Source: Streptomyces sp. AC558_RSS880 (GTDB lineage Bacteria > Actinomycetota > Actinomycetes > Streptomycetales > Streptomycetaceae). From it: a stretch of 64,000 nt of DNA. Positions 8,313-16,906 of this stretch are shown here, piece after piece; within the stretch, counting starts at the first letter, position 1, and every line of letters starts with the position of its first letter. Made by a program: the position numbers and the translations under genes. The notes under the pieces are model-generated. The model made no database searches. It saw only the letters and a list, made by a program, of their open reading frames with translations, and had not been told where the DNA came from. The stretch is taken from NCBI RefSeq assembly GCF_019049255.1, contig NZ_JAGMUJ010000040.1, forward strand, positions 186,001-250,000, given 5' to 3'.

Positions 8313-9134
8313 TCACCCCGGTCCTTCGAAGAACCCCATGACCGTCACCTCGTCGAAACGCCGTTCCGCCGCGTTCTGCCTGGTGATCGTCCAGTAGACG
8401 TCACCGTCGATGTGTGCGAAGCCGTGCCACTGCACGAGGAGGGCCCAGGCCTCGGGGCGGGGAGGCTTCCCCGTCCTGTCGGCTTCCCTCCACGCGGCGT
8501 AGGTGACGAGGTCGGTCTCACCGTAGGGGTCGGTGGAGTATCCGTCGATCTGGAGGTACGAGGCGCCGCGGAGGTGCCGGTCCTCGTACCGCACGTCGTT
8601 CCAGGCGCCGCGCAGGGCCTGGGCGTGGGGGTGCTCGGCGGGGTCGAAGAGGGATTCGTTGTCCGGCAGGGAGACGTCGTACCGCAGCCGCAGTTCCCCC
8701 GCCGTGCGCAGGCCCGAGTCCAGGCCCTCCCACGCGTCGTCCGGCGCGTGGCCGGAATCCAGCGGGCGTTCCTCGACGGGCGTCCCGGCCGGGACGTACA
8801 CCGCCTCGCCGCCCGCGTCCAGGCCCTCGTCGTAGGAACGGGCGAAGAGCAGGAGCGCGCCGTCGCGCGGCAGGGGCAGCGTCGTCGCGTCCGCGGGCAG
8901 CGCCGCGAGGTCCAGGGACGCGATCAGGTAGGTGCGCTTCGGGAGGTCGGGGAAGTCGGCGGGGAGCAGTGCCGGTCCGCCGAAGCGGCCCACGACCGGT
9001 CCGTCCCCGTGCGGGGCGAGGGTCGCGCACGGGCGGGCGGCGTCCAGCCACCTCTCCACCTCGCCGGACGGTACGCCGCGCGCGAGCGCCTTCTCACGGA
9101 CGCGGTCCAGTTTCCGGAGTGTCTCGGGGTTCAT
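8313..9134 (-). CDS. DUF1963 (YwqG-like) family protein
   Basis: A 273-aa soluble protein with the DUF1963 layout: an early FGGPALLPADFPDLP segment, then hydrophobic YLIASLDLAALP, the LLLFARSYD strand, and a C-terminal HLRGASYLQIDGYSTDP region followed by WALLVQWHGF and DVYWTITRQNA. The family occurs in many bacteria, often near toxin or immunity-type genes, but no biochemical activity is established. Here it is a single gene convergent with the YchJ-like gene (19 bases apart) and downstream of gntR on the same strand, so it could be read through from that promoter. Family assignment is good; function unknown. Confidence 0.75.
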   Translation of the reverse strand: MNPETLRKLDRVREKALARGVPSGEVERWLDAARPCATLAPHGDGPVVGRFGGPALLPADFPDLPKRTYLIASLDLAALPADATTLPLPRDGALLLFARSYDEGLDAGGEAVYVPAGTPVEERPLDSGHAPDDAWEGLDSGLRTAGELRLRYDVSLPDNESLFDPAEHPHAQALRGAWNDVRYEDRHLRGASYLQIDGYSTDPYGETDLVTYAAWREADRTGKPPRPEAWALLVQWHGFAHIDGDVYWTITRQNAAERRFDEVTVMGFFEGPG

Positions 9135-9173
9135 GCGAGGAACCCAGCGCCGAGGTCTGACACCGTACGGCCG

Positions 9174-9875
9174 TCAGGGCGCCAGGATGTCCAGTTCCTG
9201 GAGGGCGCCCTCGGTGATCTCGCGGGTCAGCTTCTCCGCGCGGGCGGCGTCGCGTTCGCGGACCGCCTCCGCGAGCTGGACGTGCAGGGTGACGGCGGCC
9301 GGGTCGGGGTCCTCGAACATCACGTCGTGGTGGGTGCGGCCGGACAGCACCTCGGCGACCACGTCGCCGAGGCGGGCGAACATCTCGTTGCCGGAGGCGG
9401 TCAGGATCACGCGGTGGAACGCCACGTCGTGGAAGAGGTACCCCTCCAGCCGGTGACCGCTGGAGTTGGCGACCATGCCGAGCGCGCACTCGGTCAGTTC
9501 GGCGCACTGCTCGGGGGTGGCGTTGCGGGCGGCCAGGCCCGCCGCGACCGGCTCGATCGCCGAGCGCAGCACCGTGAGGGAGCGCAGCTGGCGAGGGCGG
9601 TCCGCGCCGGCCAGACGCCAGCGGATGACCTGGGGGTCGTACACGTTCCACTCGTGGGCCGGCAGGACCGTCACGCCCACGCGGCGCCGGGACTCGACCA
9701 GGTGCATGGACTCCAGGACGCGGACGACCTCGCGCATCACGGAACGCGACACGTCGAAACGCTGTGCGAGTTCGTCGGTGCGCAGGACGCTGCCGGGCGG
9801 GTACTCGCCGGCGGTGATCTCGGGGCCGAGGGTGTCCAGTACGCGGCCGTGCAGCCCCCGGCCCGTGGTGCTCAT
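9174..9875 (-). CDS. gntR: GntR/FadR-type repressor of the gluconate operon
   Basis: A 233-aa regulator. The N-terminal winged helix-turn-helix (residues ~8-75) contains GSVLRTDELAQRFDVSRSVMREV, the GntR DNA-reading motif. The C-terminal FCD domain (~85-225) has the metal and effector pocket residues in LFHDVAFHRVIL and TLHVQLAEAV. It is transcribed divergently from gntK-gntP. In Streptomyces such repressors release DNA when gluconate or a phosphorylated sugar acid binds, so induction by gluconate is the natural prediction. The 138-base divergent region contains two clear palindromes (listed separately) that could be its operators. Confidence 0.88.
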   Translation of the reverse strand: MSTTGRGLHGRVLDTLGPEITAGEYPPGSVLRTDELAQRFDVSRSVMREVVRVLESMHLVESRRRVGVTVLPAHEWNVYDPQVIRWRLAGADRPRQLRSLTVLRSAIEPVAAGLAARNATPEQCAELTECALGMVANSSGHRLEGYLFHDVAFHRVILTASGNEMFARLGDVVAEVLSGRTHHDVMFEDPDPAAVTLHVQLAEAVRERDAARAEKLTREITEGALQELDILAP

Positions 9876-9909
9876 GCACTCAGAGTACGGGGCGGGTCAC
9901 GGGAACAAA

Positions 9910-9920
9910 AAGTCAGACTT
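9910..9920. promoter_or_regulatory. Candidate GntR operator (11-base palindrome)
   Basis: AAGTCAGACTT reads AAGTC-A-GACTT, a perfect inverted repeat 35 bases upstream of gntR and ~90 bases upstream of gntK. The region is locally AT-rich. Short palindromes of this size are typical for FCD-type GntR regulators. Assignment to GntR is inference. Confidence 0.45.
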
Positions 9921-9967
9921 ATATGTCACAGACTCTTGAATTCGTCGTACCTAATGGGCTTCAGTTG

Positions 9968-9988
9968 CGTCGACATCACGTGTCGACG
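9968..9988. promoter_or_regulatory. Inverted repeat upstream of gntK
   Basis: CGTCGACA at 9968-9975 and TGTCGACG at 9981-9988 are perfect 8-base arms around TCACG. The element ends 24 bases before the gntK ATG, so it could be an operator overlapping the transcript start or a leader hairpin. Confidence 0.45.
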
Positions 9989-10012
9989 AAGACATCAGAC
10001 AGTGAGGCAGCG

Positions 10013-10531
10013 ATGAACACCCCCCATGTCGTCGTGGTCATGGGCGTCGCGGGCACCGGCAAGACCACCATCGGTCCCCTGCTCGCGGCCCGGTTCGGCG
10101 TCCCGTACGCCGAGGGCGACGACTTCCACCCCCAGGCCAACATCGCCAAGATGACGGCCGGCACCCCGCTCACCGACGACGACCGGTGGCCCTGGCTGGA
10201 CGCCATCGGCGACTGGGCCCACGGCCGGGCCGGTCTCGGCGGGGTGGTCAGCTGCTCCGCGCTGAAGCGGTCGTACCGCGACCGGCTGCGGGCCGCCGCG
10301 CCCGGCGTCGTCTTCGTGCACCTCACCGGTGACCGCGCGCTCATCGAGGACCGGATGTCGCACCGGCAGGGCCACTTCATGCCCACGGCACTGCTCGACT
10401 CCCAGTTCGCCACGCTCCAGCCGCTGGAGCCGGACGAGGCCGGAGTCGCCGTGGACGTGGCGGGCAGCCCCGAGGAGATCAGCGGACGGGCGGCCACCGC
10501 CCTGGACGCCCTCCCCGAGCCGACCCCGTAG
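10013..10531 (+). CDS. gntK: Gluconokinase
   Basis: A 172-aa cytoplasmic kinase that phosphorylates D-gluconate to 6-phosphogluconate, feeding the pentose phosphate pathway. Walker A is GVAGTGKT at residues 11-18. The family signatures FGVPYAEGDDFHP, KMTAGTPLTDDDRWPWL, SCSALKRSYRDRLR and LIEDRMSHRQGHFMP are all present and the length is normal. I chose the ATG at 10013 because GAGG lies at proper spacing and kinase homology begins at once; a longer open frame from 9923 would run through the putative operator. gntP follows 80 bases later. Confidence 0.95.
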   Translation: MNTPHVVVVMGVAGTGKTTIGPLLAARFGVPYAEGDDFHPQANIAKMTAGTPLTDDDRWPWLDAIGDWAHGRAGLGGVVSCSALKRSYRDRLRAAAPGVVFVHLTGDRALIEDRMSHRQGHFMPTALLDSQFATLQPLEPDEAGVAVDVAGSPEEISGRAATALDALPEPTP

Positions 10532-10611
10532 GTCCCTGACCGGACCCCCAGTTCCCGGGGCGCCCCCACCTCCCCGGTTCCTCCCCACCCCCGTACACAC
10601 AAGGAACCACC

Positions 10612-12009
10612 GTGACCAGACTCAGCGTTGAGATGCTGGCAGCGGACGCACCCGAGCCGATCACCTCGGCCGGCCACGCCCAGCTGGGCATCGCCGTGCT
10701 CCTGGGCATCGCCGTCATCGTCCTGCTCATCACCAAGTTCAAGCTGCATGCCTTCCTGTCGCTGACCATCGGGACACTGGCGCTCGGCGCGTTCGCCGGA
10801 GCGCCGCTCGACAAGGTCATCACCAGCTTCAGTGCCGGACTCGGCTCCACCGTCGCCGGCGTGGGCGTGCTGATCGCTCTCGGCGCGATCCTCGGCAAGA
10901 TGCTCGCCGACTCCGGCGGCGCCGACCAGATCGTCGACACCATCCTCACGAAGGCGAGCGGCCGTTCCATGCCGTGGGCGATGGTGCTGATCGCCTCGGT
11001 GATCGGTCTGCCGCTGTTCTTCGAGGTCGGCGTGGTGCTGCTGATCCCGGTGGTGCTGATGGTCGCCAAGCGCGGCAACTACTCCCTGATGCGCATCGGC
11101 ATCCCCGCGCTCGCCGGTCTGTCCGTGATGCACGGTCTGGTGCCGCCGCACCCCGGTCCGCTGGTCGCGATCGACGCCGTCGGCGCCAACCTAGGTGTGA
11201 CGCTGGCGCTGGGCGTGCTCGTCGCGATACCGACGGTCGTCATCGCCGGTCCGCTGTTCTCGAAGTACGCCGCCCGCTGGGTGGACGTCCCGGCCCCGGA
11301 GCGGATGATCCCGCAGCGGCCCTCCGAGGACCTGGAGAAGCGTCCGAGCTTCGGCGCGACGCTGGTCACGATCCTGCTGCCGGTCGTGCTGATGCTGGCC
11401 AAGGCGCTGGTCGACATCGTCATCGACGACCCCGAGAACAGCGTGCAGCGCGTGTTCGACGTGATCGGCTCCCCGCTGATCGCGCTGCTCGCGGCCGTGC
11501 TGGTCGGCATCTTCACGCTGGGGATGCCCGCCGGGTTCAGCAAGGAGCGGATCTCGTCCCTGGTCGAGAAGGGGCTCGCGCCGATCGCGGGCATCCTGCT
11601 GATCGTCGGCGCGGGCGGCGGTTTCAAGCAGACGCTGATCGACACCGGTGTGGGCCGGATGATCCTGGACATCTCCGAGGACTGGTCGATCCCGGCGCTG
11701 CTGCTGGCCTGGCTGATCGCGGTGGCGATCCGGCTGGCGACCGGTTCGGCGACCGTGGCGACCGTCTCGGCGGCCGGTCTGGTGGCGCCGCTGGCGGCCG
11801 ACATGTCGACCACGCACGCCGCCCTGCTGGTGCTGGCGATCGGTGCGGGTTCGCTGTTCTTCAGCCATGTCAACGACGCCGGCTTCTGGCTGGTGAAGGA
11901 GTACTTCGGGCTGAACGTCGGCCAGACGATCAAGACCTGGTCGATCATGGAGACGATCATCTCGGTGGTCGCCGGTGCCCTGGTGCTGCTGCTGTCGCTG
12001 ATCATCTAG
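10612..12009 (+). CDS. gntP: Gluconate:H+ symporter, GntP family
   Basis: A 465-aa integral membrane protein with about 12 hydrophobic segments. GntP family hallmarks include LGAILGKMLADSGGADQIVDT, GLPLFFEVGVVLLIP, GLSVMHGLVPPHPGPL and the C-terminal HVNDAGFWLVKEYFGL. It imports gluconate with protons for the adjacent kinase. GTG start with AAGGA seven bases upstream. It lies in one unit with gntK and ends at a strong hairpin terminator, so the operon is gntK-gntP under the divergent GntR repressor. Confidence 0.95.
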   Translation: MTRLSVEMLAADAPEPITSAGHAQLGIAVLLGIAVIVLLITKFKLHAFLSLTIGTLALGAFAGAPLDKVITSFSAGLGSTVAGVGVLIALGAILGKMLADSGGADQIVDTILTKASGRSMPWAMVLIASVIGLPLFFEVGVVLLIPVVLMVAKRGNYSLMRIGIPALAGLSVMHGLVPPHPGPLVAIDAVGANLGVTLALGVLVAIPTVVIAGPLFSKYAARWVDVPAPERMIPQRPSEDLEKRPSFGATLVTILLPVVLMLAKALVDIVIDDPENSVQRVFDVIGSPLIALLAAVLVGIFTLGMPAGFSKERISSLVEKGLAPIAGILLIVGAGGGFKQTLIDTGVGRMILDISEDWSIPALLLAWLIAVAIRLATGSATVATVSAAGLVAPLAADMSTTHAALLVLAIGAGSLFFSHVNDAGFWLVKEYFGLNVGQTIKTWSIMETIISVVAGALVLLLSLII

Positions 12010-12028
12010 CCGGAGACCGGACGCGTAC

Positions 12029-12063
12029 GGCCCACCCGCTCCCCCTCGGGGCGCGGGTGGGCC
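12029..12063. terminator. Hairpin terminator between gntP and the cytochrome b gene
   Basis: GGCCCACCCGC at 12029-12039 pairs perfectly with GCGGGTGGGCC at 12053-12063; the loop contains a further CCCC/GGGG pairing. It sits 20 bases after the gntP stop and 10 before the convergent gene's stop, so it can serve both. There is no long T run, as is usual in Streptomyces. Confidence 0.8.
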
Positions 12064-12072
12064 CGTGTCGTC

Positions 12073-12696
12073 TCAGGGGCGCCACAGCGGGTGTTCGCGC
12101 TCCGCCCAGTCGCGGCCGACGGAGCCCGTGCGCATGCCGCGGCGGGCCTCGGGGTCCGCCAGGGCCATGCCGATGTGCCCGGCGAGGACGATGCCGATGG
12201 TCAGCGCCAGCCAGTCGTGGACGAAGGTCGCGCTGGTGCGCCACACCAGCGGGGTGAGGTGGGTGAACCACATCAGCAGTCCGGTGCCGAGCATCACCAG
12301 TGTGGCGCCCGCGATCCAGGCCGCGTAGACCTTCTGGCCGGCGTTGAACTTGCCGGCAGGGCGGGACGAGGGGCGTCTGTCGCGGCGCAGGGCGGCCCGC
12401 AGCCAGACGCGGTCGTGCGGGCCGAAGCGGTTGAGGCGCCCGAGGTCGGCACGGAAGGCGCGGGAGGCGAGAGCGGCGAGGACGGGGACGGGCAGGGCGA
12501 GTCCGGACCACTGGTGGAGGGTGACGACGAGGGCGCGGCGGCCCACCAGCTGGGCGAGCTGGGGGACGTAGAGGCAGGCGGCCGTGACCACGCAGACGCC
12601 CATCAGCGCGGCCGTGGCGCGGTGCGCCCACCGCTGGGCGCGCCCGAAGCGGCGCACGGCGGTGGCGGCGGGCGGGGCGTCAGCTCGTGGGCTCAT
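12073..12696 (-). CDS. Membrane cytochrome b subunit (b561/FDH-gamma like)
   Basis: A 207-aa protein with four predicted membrane helices. Histidines suited to bind two b hemes occur in helix 1 (QRWAHRATAALMG), helix 2 (VTLHQWSGLALP), near helix 4 (ATFVHDWLALTIG) and at its end (LAGHIGMALADPEA). Its start overlaps the end of the upstream molybdopterin oxidoreductase gene by 17 bases, indicating coupled translation. The pair resembles MsrPQ-like or sulfite-oxidase-like systems, in which a cytochrome b in the membrane exchanges electrons with a Tat-exported molybdoenzyme. The electron direction is unknown. Confidence 0.8.
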   Translation of the reverse strand: MSPRADAPPAATAVRRFGRAQRWAHRATAALMGVCVVTAACLYVPQLAQLVGRRALVVTLHQWSGLALPVPVLAALASRAFRADLGRLNRFGPHDRVWLRAALRRDRRPSSRPAGKFNAGQKVYAAWIAGATLVMLGTGLLMWFTHLTPLVWRTSATFVHDWLALTIGIVLAGHIGMALADPEARRGMRTGSVGRDWAEREHPLWRP

Positions 12697-13435
12697 CGTC
12701 GCGTCCGTTCGAGCGGCCGACCCAGGCGTCGACGTCGTAGCCGCGCTCCTCCCAGTAGCCGGGTTCGACGTCCTCGGTGACGGTGATGCCGGAGAGCCAC
12801 TTGGCGGACTTGTAGAAGTACATCGGGGCCACGTAGAGGCGGACCGGGCCGCCGTGGGCGTGGCCGAGGTCCTCGTCCCGCATGCGCAGGGCGACCAGGA
12901 CGTCCGCGCGGCGGGCCTGGTCGAGGGTGAGGCTCTCGGAGTACGCGCCGTCGAAGCAGGTGAAGCGCACCGCGCCGGCTGAGGGGCGCACTCCCGCGGC
13001 GTCCAGGAGCCGGGACAGGCGCACCCCCTCGAACGGCGTCTCCGGCACCCGCCAGCCGGTGACGCACTGGACGTCCCGGACCGTGCGGGTCTGCGGCAGG
13101 GCCCTCAGTTCGGCCAGGGTGTAGGTGGTGGGGCGGTCGACGAGGCCGTCGACCGTGAGGCGGTAGGTGTCGGCGTTCTTCCGCGGGACGGAGGAGGTGA
13201 CCGAGTAGTAGCGGAAGCCGCCGCCGTTGGGGAGGAGTCCGGTCAGGCCGGTGGGGTCCTTGTCGGCGGCTCCGGCGAGGAAGGATTCGAGGCCGCGCTG
13301 GAGGGTGGGCGCGGTGACCACGCCGAGGGCGCCCAGGCCGAGGGTGCCGAGGAGGACGCGGCGGCCGACGGGCCTGCCCCGCGCGTCCTCCTCGTACGGG
13401 ACGGGGCCGTCTTCCGGCGGCTGTTCGGAGTTCAC
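12680..13435 (-). CDS. Tat-exported molybdopterin oxidoreductase (sulfite oxidase/MsrP fold)
   Basis: About 251 aa. A twin-arginine signal (GRPVGRRVLLGTLGLGALG) near residue 25 is followed by the molybdopterin-binding sulfite oxidase domain. It includes YRLTVDGLVDRPTTYTLAELRALPQ, the likely Mo-ligating cysteine in VQCVTGWRVPETPFEGVRL, and HAHGGPVRLYVAPMYFYKSAKWL. The frame is open to a GTG at 13504, but that extension contains a TTA codon and untypical sequence, so I start at GTG 13435 (GGAGGG is very close) and note GTG 13402 as an alternative. It is coupled to the downstream cytochrome b. Likely acts on the outer face of the membrane in oxyanion or methionine-sulfoxide chemistry; the substrate is unknown. 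Confidence 0.8.
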   Translation of the reverse strand: MNSEQPPEDGPVPYEEDARGRPVGRRVLLGTLGLGALGVVTAPTLQRGLESFLAGAADKDPTGLTGLLPNGGGFRYYSVTSSVPRKNADTYRLTVDGLVDRPTTYTLAELRALPQTRTVRDVQCVTGWRVPETPFEGVRLSRLLDAAGVRPSAGAVRFTCFDGAYSESLTLDQARRADVLVALRMRDEDLGHAHGGPVRLYVAPMYFYKSAKWLSGITVTEDVEPGYWEERGYDVDAWVGRSNGRDDEPTS

Positions 13436-13510
13436 CCCTCCATTCGAGCACCCGCGTCCCCGCCGGACCAGGGAGCGCGGGTGCCCGTCAGACTTCCGTA
13501 ACACCGTGTC

Positions 13511-15052
13511 CTACGAGGTGCGCTCGGCCTCCTTCTCCAGCTGGAACGCCTCGTTGCCGAGCCCGATGCGGGCGTGCTTCTCGGGGGCGCGGGCGCGCAG
13601 GACGGCGCCCTGGACCAGGCCGGTGACCAGGGCGAGCCCGATGATGCCGGGGAGGACCCAGCTCAGCGAGGAGTCGGGTCCCGCGCCGACCAGGACGTCG
13701 AAGTCCCTGACCGTGTAGCCCGCGATGACGACCAGGGCGATGCCCGCCAGCGCGGAGGTGACCAGCCGCCAGCTCTGCGCGCCCGCGGCGCCGCGCCGGA
13801 CGAAGAAGACGACGACGGACAGGGAGGCGATGGCCATCAGCACGATCACGCCGAGCGCGCCGACGTTGCCGCCCCAGGTGAACAGGTGCAGGACCGGCGC
13901 GGTCGGGTCGCCGGTCGGCTTGTCGTCGGTGAGCGCGAAGGCGAGGACGAGCACGGCGGCGATGACGGTCTGGAGCAGGGAGCCGGTGCCGGGGGCGCCG
14001 CTGGTGCCGGTGGTGCGGCCGAAGGCGGCGGGCAGCAGGCCCTCGCGGCCCATGGCGAAGGCGTACCGGGCGACGACGTTGTGGAAGCTGAGCATGGCCG
14101 CGAACATGCCGGTCACGAAGAGGACGTGCAGGACGTCGGTGAAGGTGCCGCCCAGGCGGTCCTCGGTGAGGAAGAAGAGCAGTCCCGCGCTCTGCTCCTG
14201 GGAGGCGCCGACGATCCCGGCCGGTCCGGTGGCGACGGTGAGCGCCCAGCTGCTGAGGGCGAAGAAGACGGCGACACCGGTGACCGCGAGGAACATCACG
14301 CGCGGCACGAGCACGTGCGGCCTGCTGGTCTCCTCGGCGTAGACGGGGGCCTGTTCGAAGCCGAGGAAGGCGGCGATGCAGAAGCACAGGGCGGTGCCGA
14401 CGCCGGCGCCGGTGAGCGTGTCCGGGTTGAAGGCGTGCAGCGACAGGCCCTCCTTGCCGGGGTCGGCGACGGCGGCGACGTCGAAGACGACGACCAGCAG
14501 CACCTCGATGACCAGCAGCACGCCGAGCACGCGCGCGTTGACGTCGATCTTCAGCCAGCCCAGCGCGCCGACGGCGAGCACGGCCACCAGCGCCGGTATC
14601 CACCAGGCGACCTCGAGGTCGGCGTAGGTGGCGAAGAGGCCGGAGACCTCGAAGCCGAAGATGCCGTAGATGCCGACCTGGAGGGAGTTGTAGGCGACGA
14701 GCGCGACGAGCGCGGCGCCCGCTCCGGCGGTGCCGCCGAGTCCGCGGGAGATGTAGGCGTAGAAGGCGCCGGCGTTGTGGACGTGCCGGCTCATCTCGGC
14801 GTAGCCGAGGCTGAAGAGGACCAGTACGACGCCGAGGGCGACGAAGAGCAGCGGCTGGCCGACGATGCCCATCACCGCGAATGTGGTGGGCATGACACCT
14901 GCGACCACCATGAGGGGGGCGGTCGCGGCGAGGACGGAGAGCAGCAGGCCCCCCGTGCCGAGGCGGTCGGCGCGCAGGGCGCGCTCCCGCCCCTTGAAGG
15001 TGCTGATGCCGTCGGCTGTCGCTCTGCTCGTGCGGGAACTGTCCGTCGTCAT
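13511..15052 (-). CDS. APC-superfamily amino acid permease
   Basis: A 513-aa membrane protein with about 12 hydrophobic helices. The first helix region (LGTGGLLLSVLAATAPLMVVAGVMP) and GYAEMSRHVHNAGAFYAYISRGLGG match the APC family; GFEQAPVYAEETSRPHVLVPRVMF and NVVARYAFAMGREGLLP are also typical. It imports an amino acid or amine by proton coupling; specificity cannot be read from the sequence. It lies on the minus strand between a TPR-like gene and the molybdoenzyme gene (75-base gap), so co-transcription with the molybdoenzyme is possible but not shown. Confidence 0.88.
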   Translation of the reverse strand: MTTDSSRTSRATADGISTFKGRERALRADRLGTGGLLLSVLAATAPLMVVAGVMPTTFAVMGIVGQPLLFVALGVVLVLFSLGYAEMSRHVHNAGAFYAYISRGLGGTAGAGAALVALVAYNSLQVGIYGIFGFEVSGLFATYADLEVAWWIPALVAVLAVGALGWLKIDVNARVLGVLLVIEVLLVVVFDVAAVADPGKEGLSLHAFNPDTLTGAGVGTALCFCIAAFLGFEQAPVYAEETSRPHVLVPRVMFLAVTGVAVFFALSSWALTVATGPAGIVGASQEQSAGLLFFLTEDRLGGTFTDVLHVLFVTGMFAAMLSFHNVVARYAFAMGREGLLPAAFGRTTGTSGAPGTGSLLQTVIAAVLVLAFALTDDKPTGDPTAPVLHLFTWGGNVGALGVIVLMAIASLSVVVFFVRRGAAGAQSWRLVTSALAGIALVVIAGYTVRDFDVLVGAGPDSSLSWVLPGIIGLALVTGLVQGAVLRARAPEKHARIGLGNEAFQLEKEAERTS

Positions 15053-15118
15053 CGAGAGGCCGTCCTTGGTCGGTTGTGGTGGTGACGGGCGGGTGCGGGG
15101 GCGGGTGGGGGCGTGGGG

Positions 15119-16069
15119 TCAGGCCGTGCCCAGGGCTGCGGCGCGGGCGGTGCGGAAGGCGGTCAGGGCGTCACGGTCGGGGTACGACCAGGGGGCGGGG
15201 GTGGCGTGGTCTCCGATGCGGTGGAAGAGGGCGGCGGCCTCGGCGCCCCTGCCCTCGCAGACCTTGGCGTGGGCGAGGAAGTTGAGGTCGACCAGGCGGC
15301 GCGGGTGGCCTTCGTGCTCCCACTCCAGCCACCAGTCGAAGGCGGCCTTCAACACCTGCCGGGCGCGGCGGCCGACCCAGTGGCCGGAGGCGACCGGGTC
15401 GGCGGGTTCGTGTCCGGCGGCGGCCAGGGTGCGGTAGCGCTCGGCGTGCGCGATGACCGGCAGGACCGCCAGCGGCGAGTCGGCGGGTGCCTGCTCGGCG
15501 GCCCAGTTGGCGAAGTCGTACACCTCGTGCAGCGGGTCCGGGCCCGCCTCCACACGGCGCTCGGCGAGCCAGGCGACCACCAGGTGGTGGGCGTGGTGGT
15601 GGTCCGCGTACCGGGCGCGGATCTGCTCGAAGATCCGCACCACGTCCCCCTCGGCCCCCTGGGCGCACTCCAGCAGGAGCAGTCCGAGCCAGGGGGTGGG
15701 GTCGGCGGGCACGAGCTCCGCCGCCCGGCGGCAGACCTCGCGGGCACGGGCCGGTTTCTCCTTGCCGCGCAGCGCGCGCCGCACCTGGGCCAGGGCGAGC
15801 AGCACTGACGCGTCACCGGAGTCGGGTTCGGCGAGCAGCCACTCGCGGGTCCAGGCGGCGCAGTACGGCTCCCCGGCGAGCACCGTGATCCGGTGGTCCC
15901 GGCGGTCCCAGTCCTCCCCCGTGCGGACCAGCAGCGAGCGGGTGCTCTGCCATCGGCCCTGCGCCAACGCGGCCCGCGCGGCGGCGAGTTCGGCGTCGTC
16001 GAGGGCCTCGTCGAAGGCCTGTGCCGCACGTCTGCGGGCACGGCCGAGGGGAGGCGGGGGTGGGGGCAC
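15119..16069 (-). CDS. Hypothetical TPR-like helical protein
   Basis: A 316-aa soluble protein I cannot place in a named family. It is alanine-, arginine- and tryptophan-rich and helical, with pairs of helices resembling TPR units (SVLLALAQVRRALRGKEKPARAREVCRRAAELVPADPTPWLGLLLLE). Clusters such as HHHAHHLVVAWLAERR and KAAFDWWLEWEHEG look conserved in streptomycete homologues as I recall them. GTG start preceded by a run of C on the coding strand (PPPPPP at residues 2-7). A 66-base gap separates it from the permease. It has no signal peptide and is probably a cytoplasmic scaffold. Confidence 0.7.
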   Translation of the reverse strand: MPPPPPPLGRARRRAAQAFDEALDDAELAAARAALAQGRWQSTRSLLVRTGEDWDRRDHRITVLAGEPYCAAWTREWLLAEPDSGDASVLLALAQVRRALRGKEKPARAREVCRRAAELVPADPTPWLGLLLLECAQGAEGDVVRIFEQIRARYADHHHAHHLVVAWLAERRVEAGPDPLHEVYDFANWAAEQAPADSPLAVLPVIAHAERYRTLAAAGHEPADPVASGHWVGRRARQVLKAAFDWWLEWEHEGHPRRLVDLNFLAHAKVCEGRGAEAAALFHRIGDHATPAPWSYPDRDALTAFRTARAAALGTA

Positions 16070-16325
16070 CGCGGAACTTCCTCACGCGCTCTTCTTGTGG
16101 TCGCCGGCTCACGGCGGGCGGTCGGTACGGCAGTGGTCGGCTGCCGAACGCCATGGGCTGATCACTCACAGCAAACCGTCAGCCGACGGATCGCGTCAAG
16201 GGCACCCCATGCGTTACTCGCGTCAACTGCGTTCACGAACCGGCCACTTGTGACGTCCGAGGCAGGAAAGCCGCCCGGGTGGGGTGAGCGGTCGGGCATG
16301 GGCCGGCCGCTGCTTGGATGGCCGT

Positions 16326-16847
16326 ATGAGTGCTGAGGAGATCATCGACATCGTCGACGAGAACGACCGGGTGGTCGGGCGGTCCCCGCGCGGGGAGGCC
16401 TACGCACGAGGGCTGCGCCACCGCTGCGCCTTCATCCTGGTCCGGGACGCCGAGGGGCGGATCTTCGTGCACCGCCGCACCCCGGTCAAGCAGGTCTTCC
16501 CCTCCCTGTACGACATGTTCGTCGGTGGGGTCGTCGGCGCGGGCGAGGGCTATGACGAGGCGGCGCTGCGGGAGGCCGAGGAGGAACTGGGCGTGAGCGG
16601 GCTGCCGCGCCCCGAGTACGTCTTCACGTTCCTGTACGACGACGGGGCGGGCCGCAGCTGGTGGTCGGCGGTGTACGAGGTGCGCTGCGACCGGCCCGTA
16701 CGGCCGCAGGCGGAGGAGGTGGCCTGGTGGGACTTCCTGTCGGAGGCGGAACTGGAGCGGCGGCTCGGTGAGTGGGAGTGGACTCCGGACGGACTGGCGG
16801 CGTACGAGCGGCTCAAGGCGTACCGGTCGGGGCGGGCGGAGAGCTGA
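16326..16847 (+). CDS. Nudix hydrolase
   Basis: A 173-aa enzyme with a full Nudix box (GGVVGAGEGYDEAALREAEE followed by ELGV, fitting G-x5-E-x7-REUXEEXGU). The N-terminus (IIDIVDENDRVVGRSPRGEAY ... LRHRCAFILVRD) is that of the IPP-isomerase-like/YfcD branch, which acts on nucleoside diphosphate derivatives in the cytoplasm. ATG 16326 is chosen because the Nudix fold starts immediately; an upstream in-frame codon at 16284 adds only low-complexity sequence. A single gene with no clear operon partner. Substrate unknown. Confidence 0.9.
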   Translation: MSAEEIIDIVDENDRVVGRSPRGEAYARGLRHRCAFILVRDAEGRIFVHRRTPVKQVFPSLYDMFVGGVVGAGEGYDEAALREAEEELGVSGLPRPEYVFTFLYDDGAGRSWWSAVYEVRCDRPVRPQAEEVAWWDFLSEAELERRLGEWEWTPDGLAAYERLKAYRSGRAES

Positions 16848-16906
16848 GCAGTCCCTCGCCACCGGTCGTCGGCCCGGCGCGGGAGCGGCCCCGATAGGGT
16901 CGCGGC

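Noticed and set aside
13436..13504. A longer start for the molybdopterin oxidoreductase at GTG 13504
   Set aside because: The added residues include a rare TTA codon and put extra sequence before the Tat signal; GTG 13435 is more plausible.
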